Source: Casuarina equisetifolia
Lineage: Eukaryota > Streptophyta > Magnoliopsida > Fagales > Casuarinaceae
Direction: 5' to 3'
DNA: 64,000 nt
Assembly (NCBI GenBank): GCA_028551475.1
Contig: CM052354.1
Coordinates: 13,415,258 to 13,479,257 of the forward strand
The notes under the pieces were generated by a model. That model was not told where the DNA came from, ran no database searches, and saw nothing but the letters and a program-made list of their open reading frames with translations. A program made the position numbers and the translations under genes. Positions 47,801 to 62,800 of this stretch are shown here, in pieces (positions within the stretch are counted from its first letter, which is position 1; each line of letters begins with the position of its first letter).

Positions 47801-50800
47801 CCATTAATTAATTTTTAGTACAAATTTAGCTTTTATAAAAGTTTCACAATTTTAGTGGTAGTTGGACTTTTTCTGTGAGAAAACTGAGTGAATTTATAAA
47901 TCTGAAATTTAAATCCACCTCTATCTTAACAGCTTAGCAACTAAATTAAATGGGTCAATTATAAATACCCATTCGGATTCGGTAAATCATAACTCACAAT
48001 CCAATTTAGTGACATAAAAAAGTACCAACGAGATTAAATGAGGTCCTTGATAGTGTCTAGAAAAGAGTTAGACCACTTGACGCTCCTACCACATTTATTC
48101 TGTATATTGATTGCAGTGAAGCTATATTTTGGTGACCAATATCAAAAGGTCAGAATTCAAATAAGATATTGTTTCCTCTCGGTAAAAGTTCTTACAGTTT
48201 AAGTTATTCATCAGCATATTTTTTAGTTTTTTTTTTTATTTAATGCATCCTTGTGTATTGCAAACAATTTATATAGTAAATTGCAATTACTAACATAGTA
48301 TGAGATGTCATAAACTTGCTTGTTATGTCCATTCATAATTGTTGCATACATATGCTACTTGACAAATTGAGATGGAGAATTATATGATGCCATAAAAATC
48401 TATGGCTTGAACAATGGTGAAGTATTTTAAAACAACACGTGTTCCCAATTAGAACAATTTGGAAATTTGAAAAGTGAAAAGGATCAGATATTTGTCCCTA
48501 CCATAGGAAATTTGCTCACTTGAATAGAAGTTTTTCAAATGCTTTCAGTTTTCCCTGATAGTTTAGGGCAAAAAATAGAGTGTCTATACACCACCTTCTG
48601 TTGCTTACACTTTAATATCGACAACTTTGGTACCTTAGTGACTTTGAAGCAACCAAGAGAGCAGTCTGCATGAGCATGAAAATTGAGCTATGTTGGGAAA
48701 ATGGAAATTAGTTACGATTGTATCAGTGATTCAAGGTTAACTTGACTCTTTCATAGCTTGCTTGGGTCCAGTTTTCAGAAGAACCCTCAGTGTTGCTGTA
48801 TTCCATATATGTTAAGGGCCGTAAACATTTGGTAGTTAGAAGGGAATGATAAAGTGGTGATCCTGGAGATTACTTGTTAGAACCTTGAAGGATGTCATCA
48901 GTATGATAGAACCTTTTCCCTTTCAAAATTTATAATAATTACATCCTCATGGCAGCTTCAATTAATATTTCTCGAGTTGTTTATCATACCTATCCAATAT
49001 TCATTGTGATTGGGGATGCAGGTAAGAATCGATTAAATAATACTTCTTATTTAAGTAATGAATAAATTAACACAAGTTATATCAACTGAGAATCAATTTT
49101 GACCATTTAAGACATACATGATTAGAGACACTTGATATTCACATTGACATCTATTGGGTGTTATCTTCATCTGTAGTATAGGAGATATTACTAAACAATA
49201 TCATACTAGATTTTCTTTCTTTCGTTCTATATCATGGTTTTATAGTGCATGTGATTATGTCATATTCTCATCATATTGCATTCTGGTTTCGGAGTTATAT
49301 TTTTACCATACTGACTTCAACTTTGAGCCTAGTCAACCTTTGTTTTTCTGAAAAAATAACTCTTTTTGTCATGTAGCCAAGAATATATGTTGGACGGGGG
49401 ATGCAAGAAGACCAAGTTTCCATCTTTAAGTATATACTACTCACAATTACATATTTTCTTTCGTAGTGTGCTTCTGTTTTTTTTTTTACCAATGCTATTT
49501 TTTTCTGTACAATTTAGGTACACATTCTTTTGGATACTAGTACTGTTAAGCAAATTTTTGTTCAGCTACTTTTTTGAGGTGAGTTAAATGCTAATGGTTT
49601 CTATTACTAGATGATATTATAGTATTGTGATGGGTCTTTTGAAATCAGTTGAACGTATTTCTCACCTATTGATTTGGCACTACACGTGCCAAAGTGTGTG
49701 TATTTTCATGGAGCATTTTACAAAACTGTCAGTTGGTTGGATGCCACAATGTTAATACTAGTTAGTTTCATTTAGTGATTCGATCAGTAATCTGCTATAT
49801 TTCTCACTTCAATCATGTGTGCAAATGTGTGTATGCAATTTGAATTTGGTGCAGATAAAACCACTCATAGCACCAACAAAACAAATAATGAAAATTGGTG
49901 TGAAAAACTACGAATGGCATGAACTCTTCCCAAAAGGTAATTGCTGTTATTTATGGGTTAGAGTGTTGAATTTGAATCCTATAGATGTCAGCATCGCCAA
50001 TAATAATTTTTTCTTCTATGGCAGTCAAAAGCAATGCTGGTGCAATTGTTGCTGTATGGGCTCCAATAATAGTTGTGAGTTTCGATTCCAATATCTGTAA
50101 ACTTTTAATGGACGGCCTTTAGAAGTTTGACTTGGACACAAGCCCCTTCTGCATTACTGTACTATAGTGAAAAACCAAAAAAGAAAAAAAAATCTAAACT
50201 CATCATAATAAAGTCTGACATCATTTTTACAATCTTTCTTATGAGTGACATTTATTTATTTCTTACTTTTTTTATCACAGGTTTATTTTATGGACACTCA
50301 GATATGGTACTCTGTCTTCTGTACAATCTTTGGTGGACTTTATGGCATTTTGCATCACCTTGGTGAGGTAAGCAGTATCTTTTCTTAACACGACATTTTG
50401 CGTCATCTTACCCTTCGTTTCTTCATACAGATTCGGACATTGGGAATGCTGAGAAGCAGATTTTACACCTTGCCCCTTGCATTCAATTTCTGCCTAATCT
50501 CTCCTTTGTCAAGGAATGTTCAGAAGAAAAGAAAAGGTTTATTTCAAAACAGGTTTCACAAGGTATAATTTTTTTTTCTCATTGCATTTCATTATAAGGT
50601 CAGTTGAAGTGTCACTTTCATTCATTGCTCTGACTAATTTGCTTGTCTCAGGAGTTAGAAAACGAAAAAATTGGTGTTTCCAGGTTTGCTTTTGTATGGA
50701 ATCAAATTGTCAAACAGTTTCGACTAGAGGATCTGATAAGCAACAGGTGATTTTATTTTTATTTTTATTTTTATTTTTACTTTTTTTTGTATCATCACGT

Positions 50801-53800
50801 GGCATATAAGAGATTACCTAAAGTTAACTGGTGTTCATGAGCAGGGAGCTGGATTTGATGACAATTCCTACGTCACCAGAAATATTTCCTGGCATGATTC
50901 GTTGGCCTGTTTTTCTTCTAGCTGACAAGGTACTTGACTATTTGAAATTCTATGATTTTTTTTATGTTATTATTTTCCACTTATAAACCAGTCTTCCCAT
51001 TTCTACTAGTTTTCAACAGCTCTGAGCATTGCAAAAGATTTTGAGGGGAAGGATGAGGCGCTTTTCAGAAAGATTAAAAAGGATAAGTGCATGTACTATG
51101 CTGTAAGGGAGTGCTATGAGTCACTGAAGTATACCCTTCTAATTCTTGTTAACGGCAATCTGGAGACAAGGTAGAGAAAAGAAAATTTTAAGGTTAAACT
51201 AGCAATTACGTAGAGAAGTTATTGTGAATAGAGAATTTTTTGCTTCAACAAGTATATGCAATTATTTTCTTTTATTGTTTTTCTATTTTACTTTTTTGGT
51301 AGGCAAGAGTAATTAGAATTATGGGTTATATTCTGTTAACTTCCCAATTCTAAAGTTTATGTTGTTTTCTGCAATGGTATATTCTACATTGCTTTGCAGG
51401 ATCATATCTGCTATAGTAGATGAAATTGAGGAAAGTATTGAAAGATCGAGTCTTCTTCAGGACTTAAAGATGAAGGAGCTCCCGGCTCTAGTAGAAAAAT
51501 GTATCAGTTTAGTTGAACTTCTGGTAATTGTCCCATGCACTGCAAAGCCCTAATAATCGTGTTCAGAATGTACTTTTTCAAGCCTTTACTTCATCCCTTG
51601 TGACCGTTTTGTATGAAATGTTTTAAGGTTGAGGGAAATCAAGACCATCGTGATAAAGTTGTGAAAGCTCTCCAAGATATATTTGAACTTCTAACCAGTG
51701 ATATGATGATTAATGGTTCCAGGTTTGGTCTGCTTTAGACTCTAGTCAACTTTTTGAGATAAAATTTTGTCCCCTCTCTTGGCCTGACTTCTTAAGCATT
51801 AATTTGAAATGATTTGCTTTAATATTTTTCATTATAATTTGGACAGGATACTCAGTTTGCTCTATCCAGCCCAAAGGACAGACACAGATGTTGCTGAATT
51901 TAAGGAACGACCATTATTTTCAACATCTACTGATAAGGACTCTATCAAGTTTCCTCTGCCAGATAGTGATCCACTGAGTGAACAGGTTACTTTCATTACT
52001 TCTTTAATCTTTTTATTCTTCTTTTAGCTGTTGGGGTTTGTTTCATCATACCTAGGCTTAAGGAATAGATTTGGCTTGCAAAATAGGAATTGTGCACGCA
52101 AAACAGGTGCCATATGCAAAAGTGGTACATGGCCGTTATGGACATGTTGAGATGCAGGTTGGATACCCAAGCTTATAAGAAATTCTGAGAGAGAAAATTT
52201 TGTCGGCTTCTTTCTCTCCATTTACGACTCTTTTTCTCCTCAGTTTGTTTGCTGTGAACTGGGGCAGTTATGGTGAGAAAACACGGATGGCAGTTACCTG
52301 CAAATTATTGTGGCATCTTAAGAGTGACTTGACCGAGCTTGTTTCCTGGAGAACTGGATGGAATTGGGAGTTCCATGGCTTAGGATTATTGAACTACGAC
52401 ATTAAAAAGGCTTATACTACTTCCATAGTGATTTATTCCTTGTGCATAATTTTAACCTAGCAACTAGCTCATTTGTATTTAAATTGTTTTATATATTCCT
52501 CTCACTTTGAATCCTGGACTTTACTATCACGTGGTGTTTGTATTCTACTGTATCCGTATATTTGCGTCATTGCTTGCACCATAGATAACTGCTATCCTTA
52601 AAATGCACATACATTACTCTATCACCCTTATTACATTCATTAGCATGCAGAGACATCGATATACACAATTAGAAATAAATGTACCTGTACTTGCATATGG
52701 AAATAGAAAAATTCTAATGACACAGTATTCAATGGCAGATCAAGCGTTTTCATTTGTTGCTTACAGTCAAAGATTCAGCAATGGATGTACCTGCAAACTT
52801 AGAGGCACGGAGGCGTATTTCATTCTTTGCTACTTCTCTCTTTATGGATATGCCCAGTGCTCCTAAAATAGAAAATATGCTGTCATTCAGGTCAAATTTT
52901 ATCTTAGTTTTGTTTTTCCTTGGTGAATTTTATTTTATCTTTTGCATCTTTTAATTGTGTTCGGTTGATTTACTTGCTCTCTAGGACACTGAATTTCCCT
53001 AGAAAACCAAGCAATCTGTTATCTTTTCAGAAGATCCTTTGATTGCTAAAATTACTGAAAATGCAACTGTGAAATGATCGAAATTTTTGCTGATTCACAA
53101 TATCTTGGAAATGTGCTAAGGAAAAAATAAAGCTCAAATGTTGTTTTTGTGATGATTCTTCCTGTCCTTGATACTGGGTTGGCAGGTTTGCATTTCCATC
53201 TTTTCTTTTTCTTTTTCTTTTCTGTCCTCTTTAGATGCTTGTACAACTTTTCATATCTGGATTCAAATAATTTAATGTTGTTGGTCCCTGCGAGAAACTG
53301 AGGTTACTGTAATGGTCTACTGTGGAAGATTAAAACAATTGTAACTTGTAGACTGAAAAGATGACAAAGGCTAAGTAGGCAACATCTAGATTATAGAATC
53401 AGTGAACAACGACAAGAAACGACATAGAATAGATCATTAGTCTTGCACCTTATAGCATTTCAAGGGGCACTTGTAGGGGAAGAGAGCTTGAAGAACTCCT
53501 AACGGACCAGCATACTCAGGTCCACTACATTGCTGTAACCCTAATAGTACTTCTCTTTCTAACCATATACTATTATGCCAATTCTGATTCCTAATACAAG
53601 AGTCAAAATGGGAACAAGCACCGCAGTCTATGGCCTCTTCTATATGGTACCAGTTCATTTTGTTTGCTTCATATCGTGCCGATTTACTGATTTTATGACA
53701 CTCCTATAAAAATAAAAAATAAAGGAGACGCATTGCTGTGTAAGAAGCCACCATCTCTGAATTGGTGAATCTCTTCTCTCAGAGTCACATCACTCAGCTG

Positions 53801-56800
53801 CCATTTTTTTTATTATTAAATATTGACGTTCACTTTTCCCATGGAATTTCATTGAAAGAAGCATAAAAGTTCTGGCAAGTGGCGAGAACTATGAGATTTG
53901 ATCATGTTTTGTGAAGTAAATAAGTCTTCCTGAATCTTGTCGCAACTCCAACTTATCTAATCTGTTCTTGTCATTGAATCTCTAGTATGTGAATGAAATT
54001 ACACCCTCTCACGTATCCGATTCCCTTTTGTTTGTAGCAGTTATGCAAAGATCTAGATGGTGATCTTTATAGTGGCTCTTATTGTTTCAGTGTTATAACT
54101 CCACACTACATGGAAGACGTTAATTATTCAATGGAGGAGCTTCAATCCAGTAAGCAAGGGGTTTCCATCCTCTACTACATGAAAAAGATATTTCCAGGTT
54201 GTCATGAGATAAGATTTTCTTGATATCATTTAGGCCTATCCATGTTGTTTCAAGCTCACAATCATTAATTTTTGGTTCCCATAGATGAGTACAAAAACTT
54301 TATAGAACGTATGGGTTGTGAAAACCTTGATGAACTAGAAAAGGAGGTCAAGGAGAACGAGCTAAGAGACTGGGCTTCATTCCGAGGCCAAACATTAAGC
54401 AGAACAGGTGAATGAAATCATTTAGACATGGTTGTAAAGTTGCATACTGACACAGATACACCAGATTATCAGATTGTACTCATATTATTCTGTGCTGTTT
54501 TTTAATTTGTAGTTAGGGGAATGATGTACTATAGAGAAGCTTTGAAATTGCAAGCATTTCTAGATGAGGCTGAAGAGAAAGGTTGGTGACCTTCAACATG
54601 GCTCATAGTATCCAGTGGTTTGTTTGAAATATATCCCCAATCCATTATTTCCCTAGCACAGAGAGGCCATTCAATTCCCCATCAGCTTGCATGAGATCTT
54701 TTTGAAGAAGGATTTGACTAATAATTTTGCCTCATGCTGATTCTTCTCCAGATATTCTTGGTGGTTATGATAAGGTTGAAAAAGAAAACCCTACATTAGC
54801 AGCTGAACTAAATGCATTAGCCGACATGAAATTCACATATGTTATTTCTTGTCAATCATTTGGATCGCAAAAAGCTTCTGGAAATCTCCATGCGTCTGAC
54901 ATAATTGACTTGATGAAAAGGTAATCCTTGCCCAAAAAAACAAAAAAAAAATTCTAGTATTCAATCTATGTAATATATAAATTAGAAGCCGTATGAGTGA
55001 GAATTTTCATTTCTTGCTTGAAGGTATCCATCTCTCCGTGTTGCCTATGTGGAGGAGAAAGAAGATATCGATGGAGACAAACCTCAGAAGGTTTATTCTT
55101 CCTTGTTGACTAAAGCTGCCAATGGTTTAGAACAGGTAGTCGATTATGTAGATCACATTGCAGCATTCAAGTTACGAGACTAATCTTGAAAGATTTGGTT
55201 TCAGAGTGGGGTTAAATTATTTGACATGGTCTGATGAGTAGTTATTTCCTAAGTCAGTCTATTCCAGATTATGTGCGGCAATAACGAGATTGATGGAAAT
55301 AGCCAAAGGTTTGAACAACTTAACTATGTTACTTAGAGAAGTTAAAGGATAAAATTTGGCTTTGACTGCAATTCGCATATTCACATGTTCATAATTTCTT
55401 GCTACACTTAATTGGTTAACCATCCTTATTGTTCAATTTTTATAAGTTCTTGCTATAATTAACAAGGTTAATCTGGGTTGCTTTCCCGAGTTTTTGTTAC
55501 AATTCACTAGGCTTAAGTGGATAGGTTTATTCGAATTGTTGCTACAATTAACTACACTAAATTGTATTCTTGTCCCCAGAAAAGTGGTAGCTTCTTATAT
55601 TTCTCCTCTGTATCAGAAAGACTTTGATTTTATGCACTGTTCTTTTAACTATATAAAGTTGTTTCTGCTGTCACAAAAGTCGTTGATGTGACAAATGTTC
55701 AGATAAGCCACCTGATTTGTTTCTGTGATGGCATCATCCCCAATTTGGATAGAGAAACTATGTCTCTTAACTTTAGTATTTCAATCTCACAACTTTAACA
55801 TTTGGAAACCAAGGGGGGTTAGAACCTCGCCAATACTTGGAGGCAGATAGTATACTTTAGCCATTTAACAGATATAGCATCCTACACCATTAACAGTCAC
55901 TAGTTCATCCAAACCTAAAAATCAATTATAAGTGGTGGTTTTCATTAAAATTCAATCATGTTTTATTATAAAAACTTTCAATGGGCATAAGTTCAAATTT
56001 CAGTAACTTCCTGAGGTTCCATGTACACAAAACAATAGAGGGCACAGGTCTGCTAGTATGATTCTAAACTCAGATCTTGAATGCAGGAAGTTCCATTTCA
56101 TTGACGATTATGGACTATTTTATAGCACTCACTAGGTTCTACCAGCATTTTCGATCAACATCATTTACTGTTAGCTATCAGTTGTGAACTGTGGTCGAAA
56201 ATGTGTTACCAGACATTAAGGACCTCCCTTGTTAAATGCGAACTCAACAAAATTGAGATTGCATTCCTCTCAATAAACCAAGATTAAGAGTTTGTCAAAT
56301 TAAATGCATGATTGAGTCCTAATGCTTCTTCTCTTCTTGAAATATTGAAATAAAATAATTGCATATGTACATCAGCAGTCAGTTGTGGAATATGTTGTCA
56401 TCTTTTATAGGCAATATATCGCATAAGGCTTCCAGGTCCACCAGATATCGGAGAAGGAAAACCTGAGAATCAAAACCATGCTATAATATTCACTCGTGGT
56501 GAAGCTCTTCAAGCGATTGATATGAACCAGGTAGATGCCTTCTTGAGTAACTAAAACATTAAACGTTTCCATGTTTGTTCATATTGTGAGGCTTTTCAGG
56601 ACAATTACTTGGAAGAGGCATTGAAAATTAGAAATCTTCTGCAAGAGTTTCGTCAGCACCAAGGTCGGAGGCACCCCACAATACTTGGTTTGAGGGAACA
56701 CATATTTACAGGAAGGTTAGATTCTCTATTGTTAGGTCTTGAATCCTAGACAATTCCGCAATTCAAGAATACAAGAATTCCAAGTAAAGAATTCCCTTGT

Positions 56801-59800
56801 ATTATTCAATTCAGTCCAATTTCAACAAAGTAATAGTAACATATTAATTAACAATATGAAACTACAAGGCTATTGATAAACTACTCCTAATAAAGTAATA
56901 AGAATCTAAAGCTAGAAGTAAGGGAAACCACTAATGATAAAATAAAGAATTCTCTTCACTGATGATGAATGATTATTCTGAAGGTTGAGAATGCCTTATA
57001 TAGACATAATAGAAATCATACTTCAACTCGCATTAGAACTTTAACAAAACTATGTCTTATCTTATCATATATTATCTTTTTTATCTTTGGTATTTTAGAA
57101 GCCTAATCCTAACAATCCTTACTTTTCAAATAACCCTAGTCCTAAAGGTTTAACTTAGGTTAGGCTAGATCCTAACAATTACTCTTCTATGATACCCATA
57201 CCAAATCACATGCTTAAGTAGTCAGCATCACTTAATGAAATCCGAGTGGATCTGCTGAATCAGATAAATTAAACCTAGAGGTGTACTGCAGATAAAGTTT
57301 TGCGGTTGAACTGATATGCAAACCCAAATGGTGTGTTGAATATGCCTGTAATTTAACACATCTTACCTATAAAATTCTCACACCAATCAATTTCATGATA
57401 GTTTTGGTAATAGCTTTTAATCTGGGGCTTTATTTTCGTGCATTGTCTAATGATTTTTACCATTCATTTCACTCCATGAATTTGGTACATCAAATATTTA
57501 CAGAAATTGTCCAGAAAAGAATCTATGACCTCGAGCATATCAAGAGAAGGTTTTTTGCCTTCACATTTTGAAGTACTGTCAATCTGTTCCATGCACAAAA
57601 TTTGCTTTTGATAGTTAATCCATGTCTCTACTTATTTGCTTCCTCCTCTTCTCCTGTGCCTTTTTTTTTTTTTTTAAACCCCTTTTTATTTCTCTTTATG
57701 TGGAGGACTGTATCATATAGAAGCAAACTTCATTCTAACAACCATTTCAGAGTGATAGGCATTTAAAAGACCTCGTTATTTGATACCCTCTGCTGACCTG
57801 CAGATTCCGATGCATTTAAATGAAACCTGAAGGTGCCTTTCCAGATATATAGATTCGTGATTTCCGCACCTGCAAAATTATGACGTAGACTTTTACCTGT
57901 TTAACATTTGACTAAGCTGATTACGAAATGAGCTGGAAAAAAACTATAAATTCATTTTCTAAATGTATGTATATATGTATATGTATATGTATCTATGATT
58001 TGACATATATGCATACATGTATGTGTATATGTAGGTATGCATGTACTGCAATGGTGTTTTTCATACTCAACATTATTGTAAGCTGCTTATGGATGAGCTT
58101 CTAAGTGCCTAAGAAACTACTTGCGCAAGTTTAATCGCAATTCTGAATATTTGTGCCAGAAGGAAAACTTATGAACACGAGCCTATATATTGGAAACATT
58201 ACCAATACACCTTTGTTCAATTTCAAATCATATTTATGAAAATTAATTTAATCACTGGGAATTTTAATCTGCAACTTAGATTTTATATGCTAAGACTTAT
58301 TTGTCCTCCACTGCAGTGTGTCTTCTCTGGCATGGTTCATGTCATATCAGGAGACCAGTTTTGTCACCATTGGTCAACGTCTTCTTGCCAGTCCTCTGAG
58401 GTGAGGAATGTGTTATTTCTATGTGCCTATTCTTAAAAGACAAGGCAACTAGTGCAAGTCCACGCCCATGTTAATGTGCATGTATGTGTTTACATGCGTG
58501 TATGCTTGTTTAGTGGAACATTTGGCAGCTATTTTATGTTTAACCTACTTCCAATACTTAAAGGTTCACAAACTTGCACATTTTATCATGCGTTCTTTTC
58601 AATGTTTTATTTTTATCTGAACCTTTAGTTGTTTTTTATACCTCGACTGATTTTTACTGATGTGCTTCTGTTTAACTCTCGTTCCTATGATTTTGATCTA
58701 ATGTCAGGGTTCGTTTCCATTATGGACATCCAGATGTATTTGACAGGATATTTCACATCACAAGAGGCGGCATAAGCAAAGCCTCCAAAACAATTAACTT
58801 AAGCGAAGATGTTTTTGCTGGTAAGATTTACTGTGATTTAAATCCTTACCCTATAATACACAACTACATACTGCTGATCTCATGTAGGATTTAATTCCAC
58901 TTTGCGGCGGGGATGTATTACCTACCATGAGTACATGCAAGTTGGTAAAGGTCGAGATGTAGGCCTGAATCAGATCTCAAGGTTTGAAGCCAAGGTAGCT
59001 AATGGAAACAGTGAGCAAACTATAAGTCGGGATATACACCGCCTTGGACGTCAGTTTGATTTCTTCAGGATGCTATCCTGTTATTTCACAACCATTGGAT
59101 TTTACTTTAGTAGCCTGGTAAACCTTCCAAACCTCCAAAAGCAGTCATTCTTTCCTTTAGCACAAGTGAACTGATAACCTATTTTGTTTACTTATGACAA
59201 TGTTGTATCTGTTTACTCAATCTTGAGATGAGATATAATCCATGAATTAAGAAAGGGAAAAGACCTGAAAGACATATGATAGTAGCAAAAAAGGGAGGAA
59301 AATTTTGAAAACTACCCAGTAATAATCAGACTTCGGTAATATCGATAACTAATTGAGTCACTGATTCCTCCCTCCTTGGTGCTTTTTCTTGTGTCATATA
59401 TGCAAATCTCTTATATGGCTGGAAATAATCCTGGGCCATGTTAAGTTTTGGATTCTATCAAAGCTTATATCTAAGGATTTTTTTTTTCCTTAAAACTTTT
59501 GGTGGCAAGTCAGTACACTTATTCACAGATGTTTTTTTTCCTTTCACTGCTGATATGAATATGCTTTTGGTTAACTTGAAATTTGCTTTACAAATCCACA
59601 GATATCAGTGATTGGAATTTATGTGTTCCTTTATGGACAGCTGTACCTTGTTCTTAGTGGTTTGGAGAAAGCACTGCTAATTGAGGCCAGAGTACAGAAC
59701 ATACAATCCTTAGAAACAGCTCTTGCCTCCCAGTCATTTATACAGCTTGGTCTTCTCACAGGCTTACCAATGGTGATGGAGATTGGACTTGAGAAGGGAT

Positions 59801-62800
59801 TTCTAACAGCCCTTAAGGATTTTGTCCTCATGCAATTGCAACTGGCTGCTGTTTTTTTCACTTTTTCCCTTGGAACAAAAATTCATTATTATGGAAGAAC
59901 GATTCTGCATGGAGGTGCCAAGTACAGACCCACGGGGAGGAAGATTGTGGTGTTTCATGCTACCTTCACAGAAAACTACAGATTGTATTCAAGAAGCCAC
60001 TTTGTTAAAGGATTTGAATTGTTGCTTTTGTTGATTGTCTATGATTTGTTTAGGAGATCTTACCAGAGCAGCATGGCTTATGTGTTAATCACTTATTCCA
60101 TTTGGTTCATGTCAATCACTTGGCTGTTTGCACCATTTCTCTTTAATCCCTCTGGGTTCAGCTGGGGCAAGATAGTAGATGATTGGAAAGATTGGAATAA
60201 GTGGATCAGGCAGCAGGGTGGTATAGGAGTTCATCAGGATAAAAGCTGGCAATCTTGGTGGGACGATGAGCAAGCTCATCTTCGTCAGTCAGGGTTGAGG
60301 TCTAGATTGATTGAAATACTTCTTTCTCTTAGGTTTTTCATTTATCAGTATGGTCTCGTCTATCACCTTGACATCTCCAAACAGAGCAAAAATTTTCTGG
60401 TTTATGTGCTTTCATGGGTTGTGATTCTTGTGATTTTCCTATTAGCCAAGGTAATTCATACCACTGTCTTCTTCTATAGATTTTTATCTTAATACCATTA
60501 TCTTTTTATGCTTCTACTATAGAATTTATGGTTTATGCATTTTTGTTTTTTTGCGAATGCAGCTTGTACTCTCAGAAGTTACTTGATTGAAATTAGGTTA
60601 TGTGATATGCAGAAATTACTTGATATAAATAAGTTAATGAGTTTGAAATCTAGACTTAAATTGTTTAGCTGCGTTAATTCTTAGCTAAGAGACTGCATGT
60701 ACAAGCTTTTTGTGTTACACAAAGCTTTCATTTCAAATGTTAAACGACTTATTAGACATTCATACCATATATGCATTCATACAGAGATATTCAATGAACA
60801 CAACCCAATAGGATTTTGACTCAATGTTTTTGGCTCCAATGTTGAGCGTTTTATTAATCATTGCAAAATATATGGATTACTTGTCTTTTCCTCTTAAGTC
60901 AAATTTTGAAAGGTCATTGGTGTCTTACATTTTATGTGCACCTTGGTAGTACTAAGATTTGCATTACAATTCGTGAGAATTCTAGTGTAATGGAATAGAG
61001 AAGGATAGTCTGTGGTTCATTGATCAGTGTCGTATTTATTAGCAAGTCAAGGCTGAATGCTAAAGCTTAGCAGAGATTTTTTACGCCTTCTCTTACCAAA
61101 TGTAAGTGGGAGCATATCTTTATTGAAGGTAAGTTCTTTTAAGAGCATTAACTAGTTAAGATACCATCGAGTGATTTTAAACCAGTTGATGAAGAAACTG
61201 CATCTGCTTCCTATTAAGACCTACATGAGAAGTCTGATGGTAATAAGCTTAGAATCAGATTCCAAGCAGATTAAAGACAATAAAAGAGTCTACTAACAAT
61301 GGATACTAAGTCTACTAACAGTGAGTCTTTCATGCTTGAAAGACCTGAGCTGAACGTGATACTTTTCCCATTAGAAAGACCATACAGAAAAATAAAACCC
61401 TTGGTCCAAACTGTAAAAAATCTGTAGGTTGGTCACAGTGACTGCTCTAACTTCATGAAATCTGCTACATCCATTATGAAAGCTCAAAGTAAAGCTATAG
61501 AGAGCCCTATCTTTGTCTTATTAACTCTATAGACTTGACTATTGCGTTGGATGTATGGAAATAAGTTAAGTGTAGAAAGTCTAGAGATACATTGAGAATG
61601 TTTAAGCATATGATTAGATGATGTTTATTGTTTAATCCAAACTATTAGGCAGCATTTAGTTAGATGATCGATATTTGGTCTAAGCGGTCTAAGAAGTTGA
61701 TTAAGTACAATTTCTTCTCCTAGTTATTCTAAATATTGAAATAACGAATATTACAGGTAAAATATCTCCATGCCTTGCATTTGTTCAACATTTTAGCATG
61801 ATTGATAATTTAATCCATTGTGTTAGCTTTTTTATTATTTTGTGACTGTTATATGTTCCATGAAATAATAAAGCTTTAATGAAATTGTTTTATGTGCATT
61901 TCTTTAGTGAAATGATTATCTTTTGCACATGGCTCAATAAATAAGTCCTTGACCTTAGGTTAAGTTAGTTGTTGTACAGTATGTCATAGAGTAGAATATA
62001 GTGATTGAAACATATGAGAATGTCTGGCCCATGCAAATAGGATGATTTTCTCTCTGAGTGCACCAAGGTCGATCAAGGGTATCCATCCCTATGATTGACA
62101 TCCTCCATAGCCACATGTAGAGTAACGGTTCTAAGGGATCATAAAACCCCATACGAAATGCAACAGTATGGTATGGATGTGAGACTTGAGAATAATGATG
62201 AGATATTCCTTATTGCTTGTTTATGAAAATACATGTTTATGCTTCATTAATGAAACCATAATTTTATACCATTATCTCATTCAATATTTTATAATCATGC
62301 AAATGCTTAGACTTGCTATAACTGTATTGTTGTGATGATGTTCTCCTATGTAACAAAAGAAAAACAATCAAAAGTTAAAAGAAAAATGGTTACGAAAGGG
62401 TCTAAATTCCTTAGATATTGACAGAGGGTGGATCTTACAATCTTCAACTATGTAGAACAAAGATTTCCTTAAGTTGGCTTTCTTAGTTTGATTATTCAAA
62501 ACAACTCATTGAGTATAAAGTTTTGCAACACTAGGTTTTAGGCTTAAATTTTGGTTATAGTAGATGCTACAGTTAATCCACGTTTCACTCTAGTCAATGA
62601 CACTTGAAAAATACGATGCAGGCAGTCAACCTGGGAAGGCAACTGCTCAGTACTAACCATCACCTATGGTTTAGACTATTTAAAACAGTCCTCTTTTTGG
62701 GGGTCCTATCCATCATAGTTACTCTTTCCATCATCTGTGATCTCTCATTTATGGACTTAATTGTATGCTGTCTGGGATTTATACCCACAGGATGGGGTTT

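Larger units (their letters stand above)
44891..50367 (+). other. CALS8: First transmembrane block (exons 13-20)
   Basis: Residues about 463-764 hold about six hydrophobic helices, including [70 protein letters not shown] and [19 protein letters not shown]. Exon 16 carries [15 protein letters not shown]. Intron 15 (46792-49376) is the largest in the gene at 2585 bases. Confidence 0.85.
50431..55135 (+). other. CALS8: Central cytosolic region, start of the glucan synthase domain (exons 21-33)
   Basis: Residues about 765-1285. It includes [95 protein letters not shown] and [15 protein letters not shown]. This large loop holds the presumed UDP-glucose-binding and catalytic part. The gene has a Gly-Asn-Gln-Asp-His-Arg stretch (exon 26) where Arabidopsis CALS8, from memory, is longer. 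Confidence 0.85.
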
